Shown here in pieces: positions 28,016 to 36,084 of a stretch of 64,000 bases of DNA; the first letter of the stretch is position 1, and each line of letters opens with the position of its first letter. The stretch covers positions 62,001-126,000 of the forward strand of contig NZ_JACHXQ010000004.1 of NCBI RefSeq assembly GCF_014192285.1, read 5' to 3'. The notes beneath the pieces are model-generated. The model worked only from the letters and a program-made list of their open reading frames with translations. It was not told the origin of the DNA and made no database searches. A program made the position numbers and the translations under genes. The DNA comes from Halomonas fontilapidosi (lineage in GTDB: Bacteria > Pseudomonadota > Gammaproteobacteria > Pseudomonadales > Halomonadaceae).

Positions 28016-28470
28016 CCCTTGATGACTTGGACGACATCGACCGTCGCCTGATCAACCGACTGCAGGATGGCCTGCCCTTGGTGGCGCGCCCCTATGCCGC
28101 CGTGGCCGATGAGTTGGAGGTCGCCGAGGGCGACCTGCTCTATCGCCTGGAGCGCCTGCGAGAGGGCGGGGTGCTGAGCCGTTTCGGCCCCATGTACCAC
28201 GCCGAACGGCTGGGGGGTGGCCTGACCCTGGCGGCGCTGGCCGTACCCGAGGCCGACTTCGAGCGGGTCATTGATGCGGTCAACGCCTTCCCCGAGGTGG
28301 CCCACAACTATCGCCGCGAGCACGAACTCAACATGTGGTTCGTGCTGGCCACCGAGACGCCCGAGGCTATCGACACGGCCATCGCCGGCATCGAGGCGGC
28401 CACCGGCCTGCCGGTCTACAACATGCCCAAGGAGGAGGAGTTCCATGTCCGTCTCCACCTGCCCGTCTAG
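28012..28470 (+). CDS. nirG: NirG, siroheme decarboxylase subunit
   Basis: 152 residues, starting MTLDDLDDIDRRLINRLQDG. It pairs with NirD in type (SRFGPMYHAERLGGGL; HNYRREHELNMWFVLA). The reading frame is open far upstream, giving a misleading 364-residue frame that overlaps nirL, but the ATG at 28012 sits in the ATGA overlap with the nirL stop and begins the conserved fold. Confidence 0.88.
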   Translation: MTLDDLDDIDRRLINRLQDGLPLVARPYAAVADELEVAEGDLLYRLERLREGGVLSRFGPMYHAERLGGGLTLAALAVPEADFERVIDAVNAFPEVAHNYRREHELNMWFVLATETPEAIDTAIAGIEAATGLPVYNMPKEEEFHVRLHLPV

Positions 28471-29026
28471 CCCGGTCTCGAGCCGCGATGTTCAGGCGTG
28501 CGAGCCCCGTGAGCTTGACGCTGTAGACCGCGCCATCGTGCTGGCCACGCAGGCCGGTCTGCCGTTGGTCCCCGACCCGTGGGGCGCGGTGGGTCGCGAG
28601 GTCGGCCTGAGCGGCGAGGCGGTGCTCGAGCGCATGCAGGCGATGCAGGCTCGCGGCGTGATTCGCCGCGTTGCGGCGGTGCCCAACCATTATCGACTCG
28701 GCTATGTGGCCAACGGCATGACGGTGTGGAACGTGGACGACGCCCATGTTGCGCGGCTGGGCCGCGAGGTGGCGGCACTCGAAGGGGTCAGCCACTGCTA
28801 TCGCCGCCCGCGCCACCTGCCCCACTGGCCCTACAACCTCTTTGCCATGCTCCACGGCCGCAGCCACGACGAGGTCGAGCGCCAGGCGTCGGTGCTGCGC
28901 GAGTGCCTGGGCGAGGCGTGTCGCGACCACCGCATCCTCTACAGTTCGCGAATCCTCAAGAAGACCGGGCTACGCCTGGCCGGCAGTCGGCCGGGCGCTG
29001 CGTCGGATATCGAACGGCGGGGGTGA
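28445..29026 (+). CDS. nirH: NirH, siroheme decarboxylase subunit
   Basis: 193 residues. It has the NirL/NirH hallmark CYRRPRHLPHWPYNLFAMLHG. The ATG at 28445 lies 26 bases before the end of nirG and has an unusually strong AGGAGGAGG site inside nirG, which decides this start. About 25 N-terminal and 20 C-terminal residues extend beyond the family core. Confidence 0.86.
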   Translation: MSVSTCPSSPVSSRDVQACEPRELDAVDRAIVLATQAGLPLVPDPWGAVGREVGLSGEAVLERMQAMQARGVIRRVAAVPNHYRLGYVANGMTVWNVDDAHVARLGREVAALEGVSHCYRRPRHLPHWPYNLFAMLHGRSHDEVERQASVLRECLGEACRDHRILYSSRILKKTGLRLAGSRPGAASDIERRG

Positions 29027-29077
29027 GTCGCGTCCGTCGCGATGACTCAGCCCAGCCCACCCCAGCAGGAGAACGCC

Positions 29078-30295
29078 ATGTTCCGCGTCACCCGCTATAT
29101 CAAGAGCCTGATGGAACCGGCCCCGGTGCCGCCGGCGCGCAAGCCGCCCGGCCCGGTGGTGATCTGGAACCTGATTCGCCGCTGCAACCTGACCTGCAAG
29201 CACTGCTACACCACCTCGGCAGATATCGACTTTGCCGGCGAGCTGTCCACCGCCGAGGCCCACGCGGTGCTCGATGACCTGCACGGCTTTCGGGTGCCGG
29301 CGCTGATCCTCTCCGGCGGCGAGCCGCTGATGCGTCCCGACATCTTCGAGCTCTCGCATCGCTCCCGCGAACTGGGTATCTACACCGGCCTCTCCACCAA
29401 CGGCACCCTGATCACCGAGGCGAACATCGATCAAATCGCCGAGGTCGGCTACGACTACGTGGGGATCAGCATCGACGGCCTGGAGGCGACCCATGACGTC
29501 ATCCGCCAGCGGAAGGGCGCCTTTCGCGAGTCGATGCACGCGGTGAGGCTGTGCAAGGAGCGCGGCATCAAGGTCGGACTGCGCTTCACCCTGACGCGCG
29601 AGAACTACGAGCAGCTCGGTGACATCCTGGCGCTGCTCGAGGAGCACGACGTCGACAAGTTCTACCTCTCGCACCTCAACTATGGCGGCCGCGGCCGGCG
29701 CCACAGCAAGCAGGACGCCTGGTATCGCATGACCCGCGATGCCATGACCCGGCTGTTCGATCACTGCCGCGATGAACTCGAGCGCGGCGTGGAGCGCGAG
29801 TACGTTACCGGCAACAATGATGCCGACGGTCCCTTCCTGCTGATGTGGGCCTGGGAGCACTTCCCCGAGCAGGCCCCGGCGCTGGAGCAGCGGCTGACCA
29901 ACTGGGGCGGCAATGCCTCCGGCGAGAACATCGCCAACATCGACAACCTGGGCAATGTCCATCCCGACACCTTCTGGTGGGACCACGACCTGGGTAGTGT
30001 CCGTGAGCGGCCTTTCTCCGCGATCTGGCGAGATACCCAAGATCCCATGATGTTGGGCATGCGCCAGCGCCCGCGACCGGTCAAGGGGCGCTGCGGCGAG
30101 TGCCGCTACTTGGCGATCTGCAATGGCAATACCCGGGTGCGCGCCTGGAAGGTCAGCGGCGACCCCTGGGAAGAGGATCCCGGCTGCTATCTGACCAACC
30201 AGGAGATCGGGGTTGCCGACGAGAGCGAGCGCCGTATCTCTGCCCCCTATGTCTCCCCACCCTATGAGGCCATCCAGGCCGTCGAAATCCCGTAA
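29078..30295 (+). CDS. nirJ: NirJ, radical SAM enzyme of heme d1 synthesis
   Basis: 405 residues. It removes two propionate side chains of didecarboxysiroheme to leave oxo groups. The radical SAM cluster is C36-NLT-C40-KH-C43, followed by the GGEPL motif; the C-terminal SPASM-like region has further Cys (CGECRYLAIC and PGCYL). The start at 29078 (MFRVTRYIKS) has AGGAGA; the frame is open to 29042 but that start is poor. Confidence 0.95.
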   Translation: MFRVTRYIKSLMEPAPVPPARKPPGPVVIWNLIRRCNLTCKHCYTTSADIDFAGELSTAEAHAVLDDLHGFRVPALILSGGEPLMRPDIFELSHRSRELGIYTGLSTNGTLITEANIDQIAEVGYDYVGISIDGLEATHDVIRQRKGAFRESMHAVRLCKERGIKVGLRFTLTRENYEQLGDILALLEEHDVDKFYLSHLNYGGRGRRHSKQDAWYRMTRDAMTRLFDHCRDELERGVEREYVTGNNDADGPFLLMWAWEHFPEQAPALEQRLTNWGGNASGENIANIDNLGNVHPDTFWWDHDLGSVRERPFSAIWRDTQDPMMLGMRQRPRPVKGRCGECRYLAICNGNTRVRAWKVSGDPWEEDPGCYLTNQEIGVADESERRISAPYVSPPYEAIQAVEIP

Positions 30296-30315
30296 GGCTT
30301 GCGAGGAGCTCCGCC

Positions 30316-31164
30316 ATGCCGTCACGTCGCATTTCCTATGATCTCGCCGAGTCTCCCCTGGCCCCCGGCGAGGTGGCCATCGTCGGTGCCGGGCCCGGTG
30401 ACCCCGGCCTTCTGACCCTGCGTGCCCTGTCGCTGCTCGAACAGGCCGACTGCCTGGTCTTCGACCGCCTGGTCTCCAAGGAGGTGCTGGCCCTGGCAAA
30501 CCCCAAGGCCCGGCGCTTCTACGTGGGCAAGGCCTCGCGCTGTCATGCCCTGACCCAGGACGAGACCAATGCCCTGCTGGTTCGTCTGGCCGAGGAGGGC
30601 AAGCGGGTGGTGCGCCTCAAGGGCGGCGACCCTTACATCTTCGGTCGCGGCGGCGAGGAGGCCGAGGAGCTGATCGGCCACGGCATCCACTTTCGGGTGG
30701 TGCCGGGCATCACTTCCGCCCAGGGCTGTGCGGCCTACGGCGGCTTCCCGCTGACCCATCGCGACCATGCCCAGAGCGTCACCTTCGTTACCGGCCACTG
30801 CAAGGGTGACGGCGACCTGGCCCTGGACTGGACGTCGCTGGCGGTGCCACATCACACGGCGGTCTTTTACATGGGGCTGGCCAACGCCGAGCTGATCAGT
30901 CGGCAGCTGCAGAATCACGGCCTGCCCGCAGACCACCCGGTCGCCCTGGTGGAGCGGGGGACCACTCCCGAGCAGCGCCAGGTGATTACCTGCCTGGGCG
31001 AGCTGGTCGAGACCATCGCCCGGGAGGGGCTGAAGCCACCCACCCTGATCGTGGTCGGCGAGGTGGTGCGCCTGGCCGACACCCTGGCTCAGCCAGCTCC
31101 CGAGGAGCCGACCTTCGCCGAGGGCGAGACCCTGGAACTGGTGCCGGAGCGGATTGCCCTGTGA
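30316..31164 (+). CDS. nirE: NirE, uroporphyrinogen III C-methyltransferase
   Basis: 282 residues, single-function SUMT. It methylates uroporphyrinogen III twice to precorrin-2, the entry to siroheme and heme d1. Motifs: VGAGPGDPGLLTLRA, RLKGGDPYIFGRGGEE and VVPGITSAQGCAAY. There is no CysG-like dehydrogenase/chelatase domain. A GGAG site precedes the ATG, 21 bases after nirJ; its stop overlaps the nirN GTG. Confidence 0.96.
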   Translation: MPSRRISYDLAESPLAPGEVAIVGAGPGDPGLLTLRALSLLEQADCLVFDRLVSKEVLALANPKARRFYVGKASRCHALTQDETNALLVRLAEEGKRVVRLKGGDPYIFGRGGEEAEELIGHGIHFRVVPGITSAQGCAAYGGFPLTHRDHAQSVTFVTGHCKGDGDLALDWTSLAVPHHTAVFYMGLANAELISRQLQNHGLPADHPVALVERGTTPEQRQVITCLGELVETIAREGLKPPTLIVVGEVVRLADTLAQPAPEEPTFAEGETLELVPERIAL

Positions 31165-32744
31165 AACGCGTCATATTTCCCGGAATGTCACGGCGGGTCC
31201 TGTCGGCGGCGCTGCTGGTCGCGGCTATCGCGCCGGTCGTGGCCGATGAACCCCGTGCGCTCTATCAGGCCCAGTGTGCGTCCTGCCATGGCGAGCAGCG
31301 TCTGGGCGGTATTGGCCCGGCGCTACTGCCGGGCAACCTCTCGCGCCTCACCCCACAGGCCGCTGAGGCGGTGATCCGCGACGGTCGACCGGCCAGCCAG
31401 ATGCCGGCCTTCGGCGATCAGCTCGATGAGGCGGACATCACCTCACTGGCCGAGTGGATCTACCGTCCGCCCGAGGTCGAACCCCGCTGGGGGCGTGACG
31501 AGATCCTCGCCAGCCACGAGGTCATCCATCCGGATGGGTCACTGCCGGATGTGCCGCGCTTCGACGCCGACCCGCTCAACCTGTTCATCGTGGTGGAGAC
31601 CGGCGATCACCATGCCAGCCTGCTCGACGGCGATACTTTCGAGCGTCTCCATCGCTTCGAGACGCGCTATGCCTTGCATGGTGGGCCCAAGTTCACACCC
31701 GACGGTCGCCATGTCTTCTTCGGCTCCCGGGACGGCTGGATCACCAAGTACGACATCTACAACATGGAGGTGGTGGCCGAGGTGCGCGCGGGCATCAACA
31801 TGCGCAATATCGCCGTCTCCGGCGACGGTCGCTACGTGATGGCCGCCAACTACCTGCCTCATAGCCTGGTCCTGTTCGACGCCCACAACCTGGACCTGAT
31901 GAAGGTCTATCCGGTGGTGAGCGAAGAGGGCGAGAGTTCGCGGGTCAGCGCCGTCTATGCCGCGCCGCCGCGGGGCAGCTTCATCGCCGCGCTCAAGGAT
32001 CTCGAGGAGGTGTGGGAGATTCCCTGGCCGCTACCCGCCGAGCCGGTGGTCTCCACCGGTCATATGGCGACGCCGCTTGAGCAGCACCGCGGGCATGACA
32101 CGCCGAACTTCCAGGTGCGGCGCATCGCGGTGCCCGACTACCTGGACGACTTCTTCTTCGACCTCGAGTACGACCACGTGATCGGCGCCTCCCGAGGTAG
32201 TGAGAGTGACGGCCAGGGCGGCATGGTGATCAACCTGGATAGCGGCGAGAAGGTGGCCGACCTTCCGCTCGAGGGGATGCCCCATCTCGGGTCGGGCATT
32301 ACCTGGGAGCACGAAGGGCGTCGCGTCATGGCCACGCCCCACCTGACGCGCGCAGCGGTCTCGATCATCGACATGACGGACTGGTCGGTGATCAAGACCC
32401 TAGAGACCGACGGCCCCGGCTTCTTCATGCGCAGCCACGCCAACTCGCCCTTCGTCTGGGCGGACGTCTTCTTCGGCCCCAACCGCGACCGGGTGCACGT
32501 CATCGACAAGGCGAGCCTCGAGATCGTCGAGACGCTGATCCCCGAGCCCGGCAAGACCGCTGCCCACGTGGAGTTCGACCGCCATGGCGACAAGCTGCTG
32601 CTCAGCCTCTGGGAGGAGGATGGCGCGGTGATCGTCTATGACGGCGATACCCTGGAGGAGGAGCAACGCATTCCCATGAGCAAGCCCTCCGGCAAGTACA
32701 ACGTCTGGAACAAGACGCGGTATGAGGAGGGCACCAGCCACTGA
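31161..32744 (+). CDS. nirN: NirN, cd1-like heme d1 maturation dehydrogenase
   Basis: 527 residues, paralog of NirS: signal peptide, heme motif C39-AS-C42-H43, and a d1-type propeller ending in KPSGKYNVWNKT. NirN completes heme d1 (introduces the acrylate double bond) and passes it to NirS. The start GTG at 31161 overlaps the nirE stop (GTGA) and has GGAG upstream; an ATG at 31185 has no ribosome site. Last gene of the nirS operon. Confidence 0.93.
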   Translation: MKRVIFPGMSRRVLSAALLVAAIAPVVADEPRALYQAQCASCHGEQRLGGIGPALLPGNLSRLTPQAAEAVIRDGRPASQMPAFGDQLDEADITSLAEWIYRPPEVEPRWGRDEILASHEVIHPDGSLPDVPRFDADPLNLFIVVETGDHHASLLDGDTFERLHRFETRYALHGGPKFTPDGRHVFFGSRDGWITKYDIYNMEVVAEVRAGINMRNIAVSGDGRYVMAANYLPHSLVLFDAHNLDLMKVYPVVSEEGESSRVSAVYAAPPRGSFIAALKDLEEVWEIPWPLPAEPVVSTGHMATPLEQHRGHDTPNFQVRRIAVPDYLDDFFFDLEYDHVIGASRGSESDGQGGMVINLDSGEKVADLPLEGMPHLGSGITWEHEGRRVMATPHLTRAAVSIIDMTDWSVIKTLETDGPGFFMRSHANSPFVWADVFFGPNRDRVHVIDKASLEIVETLIPEPGKTAAHVEFDRHGDKLLLSLWEEDGAVIVYDGDTLEEEQRIPMSKPSGKYNVWNKTRYEEGTSH

Positions 32745-32752
32745 GACACCAT

Positions 32753-32775
32753 AAGAAGTATTCTTGATACCTGTC
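32753..32775 (+). promoter_or_regulatory. Weak NsrR-like box between nirN and the second nnrS
   Basis: Left half AAGAAGTATTC, one base, right half TGATACCTGTC. The spacing is right but both halves are degenerate. Confidence 0.35.
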
Positions 32776-32840
32776 ATGGAAGGCGCGTCGGGAGTGGGGC
32801 ACAATGGCCATAACCTAGTGTTTTAGTCAGGTATGGCGCC

Positions 32841-34055
32841 ATGCAATCGACCTCCTCTTCCGCCGTTCGCTCCTCCACGCTGTCGCGCCTGCCGTTGGCG
32901 CGACTGGCGTTCCGGCCCTTCTTCCTGCTGGCCGCGCTGTTCAGTGTGCTCTCGCTGGGGGTGTGGTTCGCCTTCTGGCATGGCGATATCCTGCTGCGCC
33001 CCGTTGGCGGGCTGATGTTCTGGCACCAGCACGAGATGCTGTTCGGTTTCGTCGCCGCCGTGGTGGCCGGTTTTCTGCTCACCGCCGTGCAGAACTGGAC
33101 CGGGCTGTCCAGCATTAAAGGCGGCCCTCTGCTGGCGCTGGTCGGGGTCTGGCTGGCCGGGCGAATCCTGATGGCCTTTCCCATGGGCCTGCCAGCCTGG
33201 CTGCCGGCGCTGGTCGACCTGGCGTTCCTGCCGCTGGTGGCGGGCGTCGTGGCGCGATTGGTGATCGCCGCCAAGCGCTGGCGCAATCTGGTGTTCCTTC
33301 CCGCCCTGGGGCTGCTGGTCCTGGCCAACCTGGCCATGCATCTCGGGGTGCTGAACGGCAACGCCGAGCTGATTCGCCAGGCTGCCTACCTGGCGGTGCT
33401 GCTGGTCACCCTGCTAATGGTGGTGGTGGGCGGTCGGGTGATCGCCATGTTCACCGCCAACCGCCTGGGGTTGACCCGCAAGCCGCCGATCCCGGCCCTG
33501 GAGACCCTGAGCCTGGGCAGCATGATGGCGGTGGTGCTGGGCCAACTGCTGGTGATGCTCGGCGTGGCGGTGCCCGCTCCCCTGCTGGCCGCCCTGATGG
33601 GCCTGGCCGCCCTGGCCAACGCCGTGCGCCTGTCGCGCTGGGGAGGGCTGCATAGCTGGCGCGAGCCGCTGCTCTGGGGGCTGCACCTGAGCTATGCCTT
33701 CATCCCCCTGGGCCTGGCCATGTGGTCGCTGGCACTGTTCACCGGCGACCGCGCCGACGCCGCGCTGCACGCCCTGACCATCGGCGGCATGGGGACCATG
33801 ATGCTGGCGATGATGTCGCGGGTCTCGCTGGGCCATACGGCGCGTCCCATTCGTACCCTGCCGGGTATCGGGGTGGCGCTGGGACTGATGGTTGCCGCGG
33901 CCCTGCTGCGCTCGCCGGTGCTGGCGCTCTTCCCGCAGATCACCCACTGGACCTACAACCTGGGCATCATCTTCTGGTGCCTGGCCTACCTGATCTTCCT
34001 GTTCCACTATGTGGGGCCCCTGCTGTCGGCCCGAGCCGACGGCAAGGACGGCTAG
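32841..34055 (+). CDS. nnrS: NnrS family heme-copper membrane protein, copy 2
   Basis: 404 residues with about 12 membrane segments and the canonical N-terminus RLAFRPFFLLAALFSVLSL, FWHQHEMLFGFVAAVVAGFLLTAVQNWTG (conserved His), GGRVIAMFTANRLG and ALTIGGMGTMMLAMMSRVSLGH. It is closer to the standard NnrS than copy 1. It probably protects the membrane or metal centres during NO production. It heads a group with a SirB2-like and a CMD-like gene, just downstream of the nir operon. Confidence 0.92.
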   Translation: MQSTSSSAVRSSTLSRLPLARLAFRPFFLLAALFSVLSLGVWFAFWHGDILLRPVGGLMFWHQHEMLFGFVAAVVAGFLLTAVQNWTGLSSIKGGPLLALVGVWLAGRILMAFPMGLPAWLPALVDLAFLPLVAGVVARLVIAAKRWRNLVFLPALGLLVLANLAMHLGVLNGNAELIRQAAYLAVLLVTLLMVVVGGRVIAMFTANRLGLTRKPPIPALETLSLGSMMAVVLGQLLVMLGVAVPAPLLAALMGLAALANAVRLSRWGGLHSWREPLLWGLHLSYAFIPLGLAMWSLALFTGDRADAALHALTIGGMGTMMLAMMSRVSLGHTARPIRTLPGIGVALGLMVAAALLRSPVLALFPQITHWTYNLGIIFWCLAYLIFLFHYVGPLLSARADGKDG

Positions 34056-34076
34056 GCACGATCCGGAGCGCGCGCC

Positions 34077-34466
34077 ATGATCGAACACTATGCGCTTATC
34101 AAGCACCTTCACGTCACTGCCGCCTCCCTGAGTCTGCTCTTCTTCATGCTGAGGGCCTGGTGGTCGGTGCGCGAGGCGGCGGTGCTCAAGGCGCGCTGGG
34201 TGAGGGTGGTGCCGCATCTTATCGATACCACCCTGCTGGTACTGGGCGTGGTGCTGATGGTAATGCTCTCGCTGTGGCCCCATCAGCATCCCTGGCTGGC
34301 CGCCAAGCTGATCGCCTTGCTGGCCTATATCGGCCTGGGTACGCTGGCGATCAAGCGCGGCCGGACACCGCGGGCGAGAGCCATTGCCGCCCTGGCAGCG
34401 GTCCTCACCTTCGCCTACATGTTGGGCGCGGCCATCCGTCATAGCCCGCTTTCCTGGCTGGCGTGA
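34077..34466 (+). CDS. SirB2-family membrane protein
   Basis: 129 residues, four membrane helices, beginning IEHYALIKHLHVTAASLSLLFFMLRAWW, the usual SirB2 pattern with a conserved KxxH. Despite the family name, its role is unknown; the family is frequent beside nnrS. It starts 21 bases after nnrS and is probably in the same operon. Confidence 0.82.
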   Translation: MIEHYALIKHLHVTAASLSLLFFMLRAWWSVREAAVLKARWVRVVPHLIDTTLLVLGVVLMVMLSLWPHQHPWLAAKLIALLAYIGLGTLAIKRGRTPRARAIAALAAVLTFAYMLGAAIRHSPLSWLA

Positions 34467-34528
34467 TGCAGTGGGCGTCGTGGCTCGCCTACACTGTTCT
34501 GACCACTCTTCCGAAGAAGGATAATCTC

Positions 34529-34846
34529 ATGTCGAAACAGGACCTTCCCTCCGGCGCCGGCGAGGTAGCCGAGCAGTATCCCGATGTCTGGAACGCCTAC
34601 GCCGAGCTGGGCCGCGTCTGTGCCGAAGCCGGTCCGCTGGACGCGCGCACCCGCCGCCTGGTCAAGCTGGCGCTGGCCGTGGGCGCGCGCTCCGAGGGCG
34701 CCGTGCACTCGCATGTGCGCCGCGGCCTGGAGGAGGGCGAGTCCGCCGAAGCGCTCAAGCAGGTGGCCATGCTGGCCATCCCCACGCTTGGGCTGCCCAG
34801 CGGTGTCGCGGCCCTGACCTGGATCGAGGACATTACCGAATCCTGA
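34529..34846 (+). CDS. Carboxymuconolactone decarboxylase-like (AhpD-fold) protein without redox cysteines
   Basis: 105 residues: PDVWNAYAELGRVCAEAGPLDARTRRLVKLALAVGARSEGAVHSHVRRGLEEG, a CMD/AhpD fold. The CxxC of AhpD is replaced (ARSEGAVHSH), so peroxidase-type thiol chemistry is not expected. The start MSKQDLPSG at 34529 has GAAGAAGGA upstream; the frame is open to 34463 but that start lies within the preceding gene. Role unknown; position suggests a link to the NnrS group. Confidence 0.78.
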   Translation: MSKQDLPSGAGEVAEQYPDVWNAYAELGRVCAEAGPLDARTRRLVKLALAVGARSEGAVHSHVRRGLEEGESAEALKQVAMLAIPTLGLPSGVAALTWIEDITES

Positions 34847-34910
34847 TCCCCCCGGCGGCCCTCGGGTCGCTGGGACAAGCGTTTAATCTCTTTCTGGCGC
34901 CACGACGCAG

Positions 34911-34963
34911 AGGTCTGTTAGTTTCAAAGTCGTTGCCTTAGCAATCTTTGACATAACAGACCT
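34911..34963 (+). promoter_or_regulatory. Long inverted repeat in the leader of aapJ
   Basis: Outer arms AGGTCTGTTA (34911-34920) and TAACAGACCT (34954-34963) are perfect complements; inside them TCAAAG (34924-34929) pairs with CTTTGA (34946-34951) and TTGC with GCAA around the tip. The stem ends directly before the ribosome site (GGAG) of aapJ, so it may be an RNA control hairpin or a large operator. Confidence 0.6.
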
Positions 34964-34974
34964 GGAGTCGTTTC

Positions 34975-36003
34975 ATGCGGTACAACAACAAGACACTGCT
35001 CTCTTTTTCTGCTGCCGCGCTCTGCGTTGGCATGATCTCATCCGCCTCGGCGGCGACACTGGACGAAGTCAAGGAGCGTGGCGAGCTTCGCTGTGGCGTC
35101 AACGTGGGCCTTTCCGGGTTCTCATCGCCCGACCAGGAGGGCACCTGGCAGGGGCTCGATGTGGAGACCTGCCGGGGTATCGCTGCTGCGGTGCTAGGAG
35201 ACGCGGACGCGGTCTCCTTCACGCCGCTGACGGCCAAGGAGCGCTTCACCGCCCTGCAGTCCGGCGAAATCGACGTCCTGTCGCGCAATACCACCTGGAC
35301 CGCGACGCGCGACAATTCGCTGGGCCTGAACTTCACCGCCACGACCTTCTATGACGGCCAGGGGTTCATGGTGGCCAAGGATCTGGGCATCGAGGGCCCC
35401 GAGCAGTTCGATGGCGCCTCGATCTGCATCCAGTCCGGTACCACCCACGAGCTCAACCTGGCTGACTACTTCCCCTCCCGCGGCATCGATATCCAGACCG
35501 TGACCTTCGATACCCCCGATCAGACCGCCCAGGGGTTCGCCAGCGGCCGCTGCGATATCCTGACCTCCGATACCTCCCAGCTCAGCGCCCTGCGCCTGCA
35601 GCTTCCCGAGCCGGACAGTGTCGAGATTCTCGAGACGCTGATCTCCAAGGAGCCCCTCGGTCCCGTGGTGCGCCAGGGCGATGACCAGTGGCTGGATATC
35701 GTTCAGTGGTCGATCTTTGCCATGATCAATGCCGAGGAACTCGGCGTGAACCGCGACAACGTCGACGACATGCAGGCCAACCCGTCCAATCCCCAGGTGG
35801 CACGCCTGCTGGGTGTGGATGGCAACTACGGCGAGCAGCTGGGAGTCGACAAGGACTGGTCCTACCAGATCATCAAGCAGGTGGGGAACTACGGTGAGGT
35901 GTTCGCCAGCACGGTGGGCACTGACTCCCCCATGCAGATCAGCCGCGGCGTGAATGCGCTGTGGGACGAAGGCGGCATCCTTTACGCTCCGCCGATTCGC
36001 TGA
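34975..36003 (+). CDS. aapJ: AapJ, periplasmic L-amino acid-binding protein
   Basis: 342 residues: signal peptide (MRYNNKTLLSFSAAALCVGMISSASA), then a class 3 substrate-binding fold (LDEVKERGELRCGVNVGLSGFSSPDQEGTWQGLDVETCRGIAAAVLGD, RNTTWTATRDNSLGLNF, ISKEPLGPVVRQGDDQW), all typical of the general L-amino acid transporter Aap/Bzt. First of aapJQMP. A strong hairpin follows, as usual after a binding-protein gene made in excess. Confidence 0.95.
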   Translation: MRYNNKTLLSFSAAALCVGMISSASAATLDEVKERGELRCGVNVGLSGFSSPDQEGTWQGLDVETCRGIAAAVLGDADAVSFTPLTAKERFTALQSGEIDVLSRNTTWTATRDNSLGLNFTATTFYDGQGFMVAKDLGIEGPEQFDGASICIQSGTTHELNLADYFPSRGIDIQTVTFDTPDQTAQGFASGRCDILTSDTSQLSALRLQLPEPDSVEILETLISKEPLGPVVRQGDDQWLDIVQWSIFAMINAEELGVNRDNVDDMQANPSNPQVARLLGVDGNYGEQLGVDKDWSYQIIKQVGNYGEVFASTVGTDSPMQISRGVNALWDEGGILYAPPIR

Positions 36004-36027
36004 TCCATCCTGAACGTCCAATGACGG

Positions 36028-36057
36028 GGCACCACGCATGGCGACATGCGTGGTGCC
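36028..36057 (+). terminator. Hairpin after aapJ
   Basis: Perfect 13-bp stem GGCACCACGCATG with CATGCGTGGTGCC and GCGA loop, no T-tract. Probably shields aapJ mRNA and cuts transcription into aapQMP. It covers an in-frame ATG (36046) of aapQ, arguing against that start. Confidence 0.75.
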
Positions 36058-36084
36058 GCTTCGGGTACGTCTGCGAGGCTCGAT

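Noticed and set aside
27376..28470. A 364-residue frame that would fuse an unknown domain to NirG
   Set aside because: Its N-terminal 212 residues are the out-of-frame translation of nirL; NirG starts at 28012 in an ATGA overlap.
36046..36084. Longer aapQ start at 36046
   Set aside because: That ATG lies inside the perfect hairpin after aapJ and has no ribosome site; 36085 has GAGG upstream.
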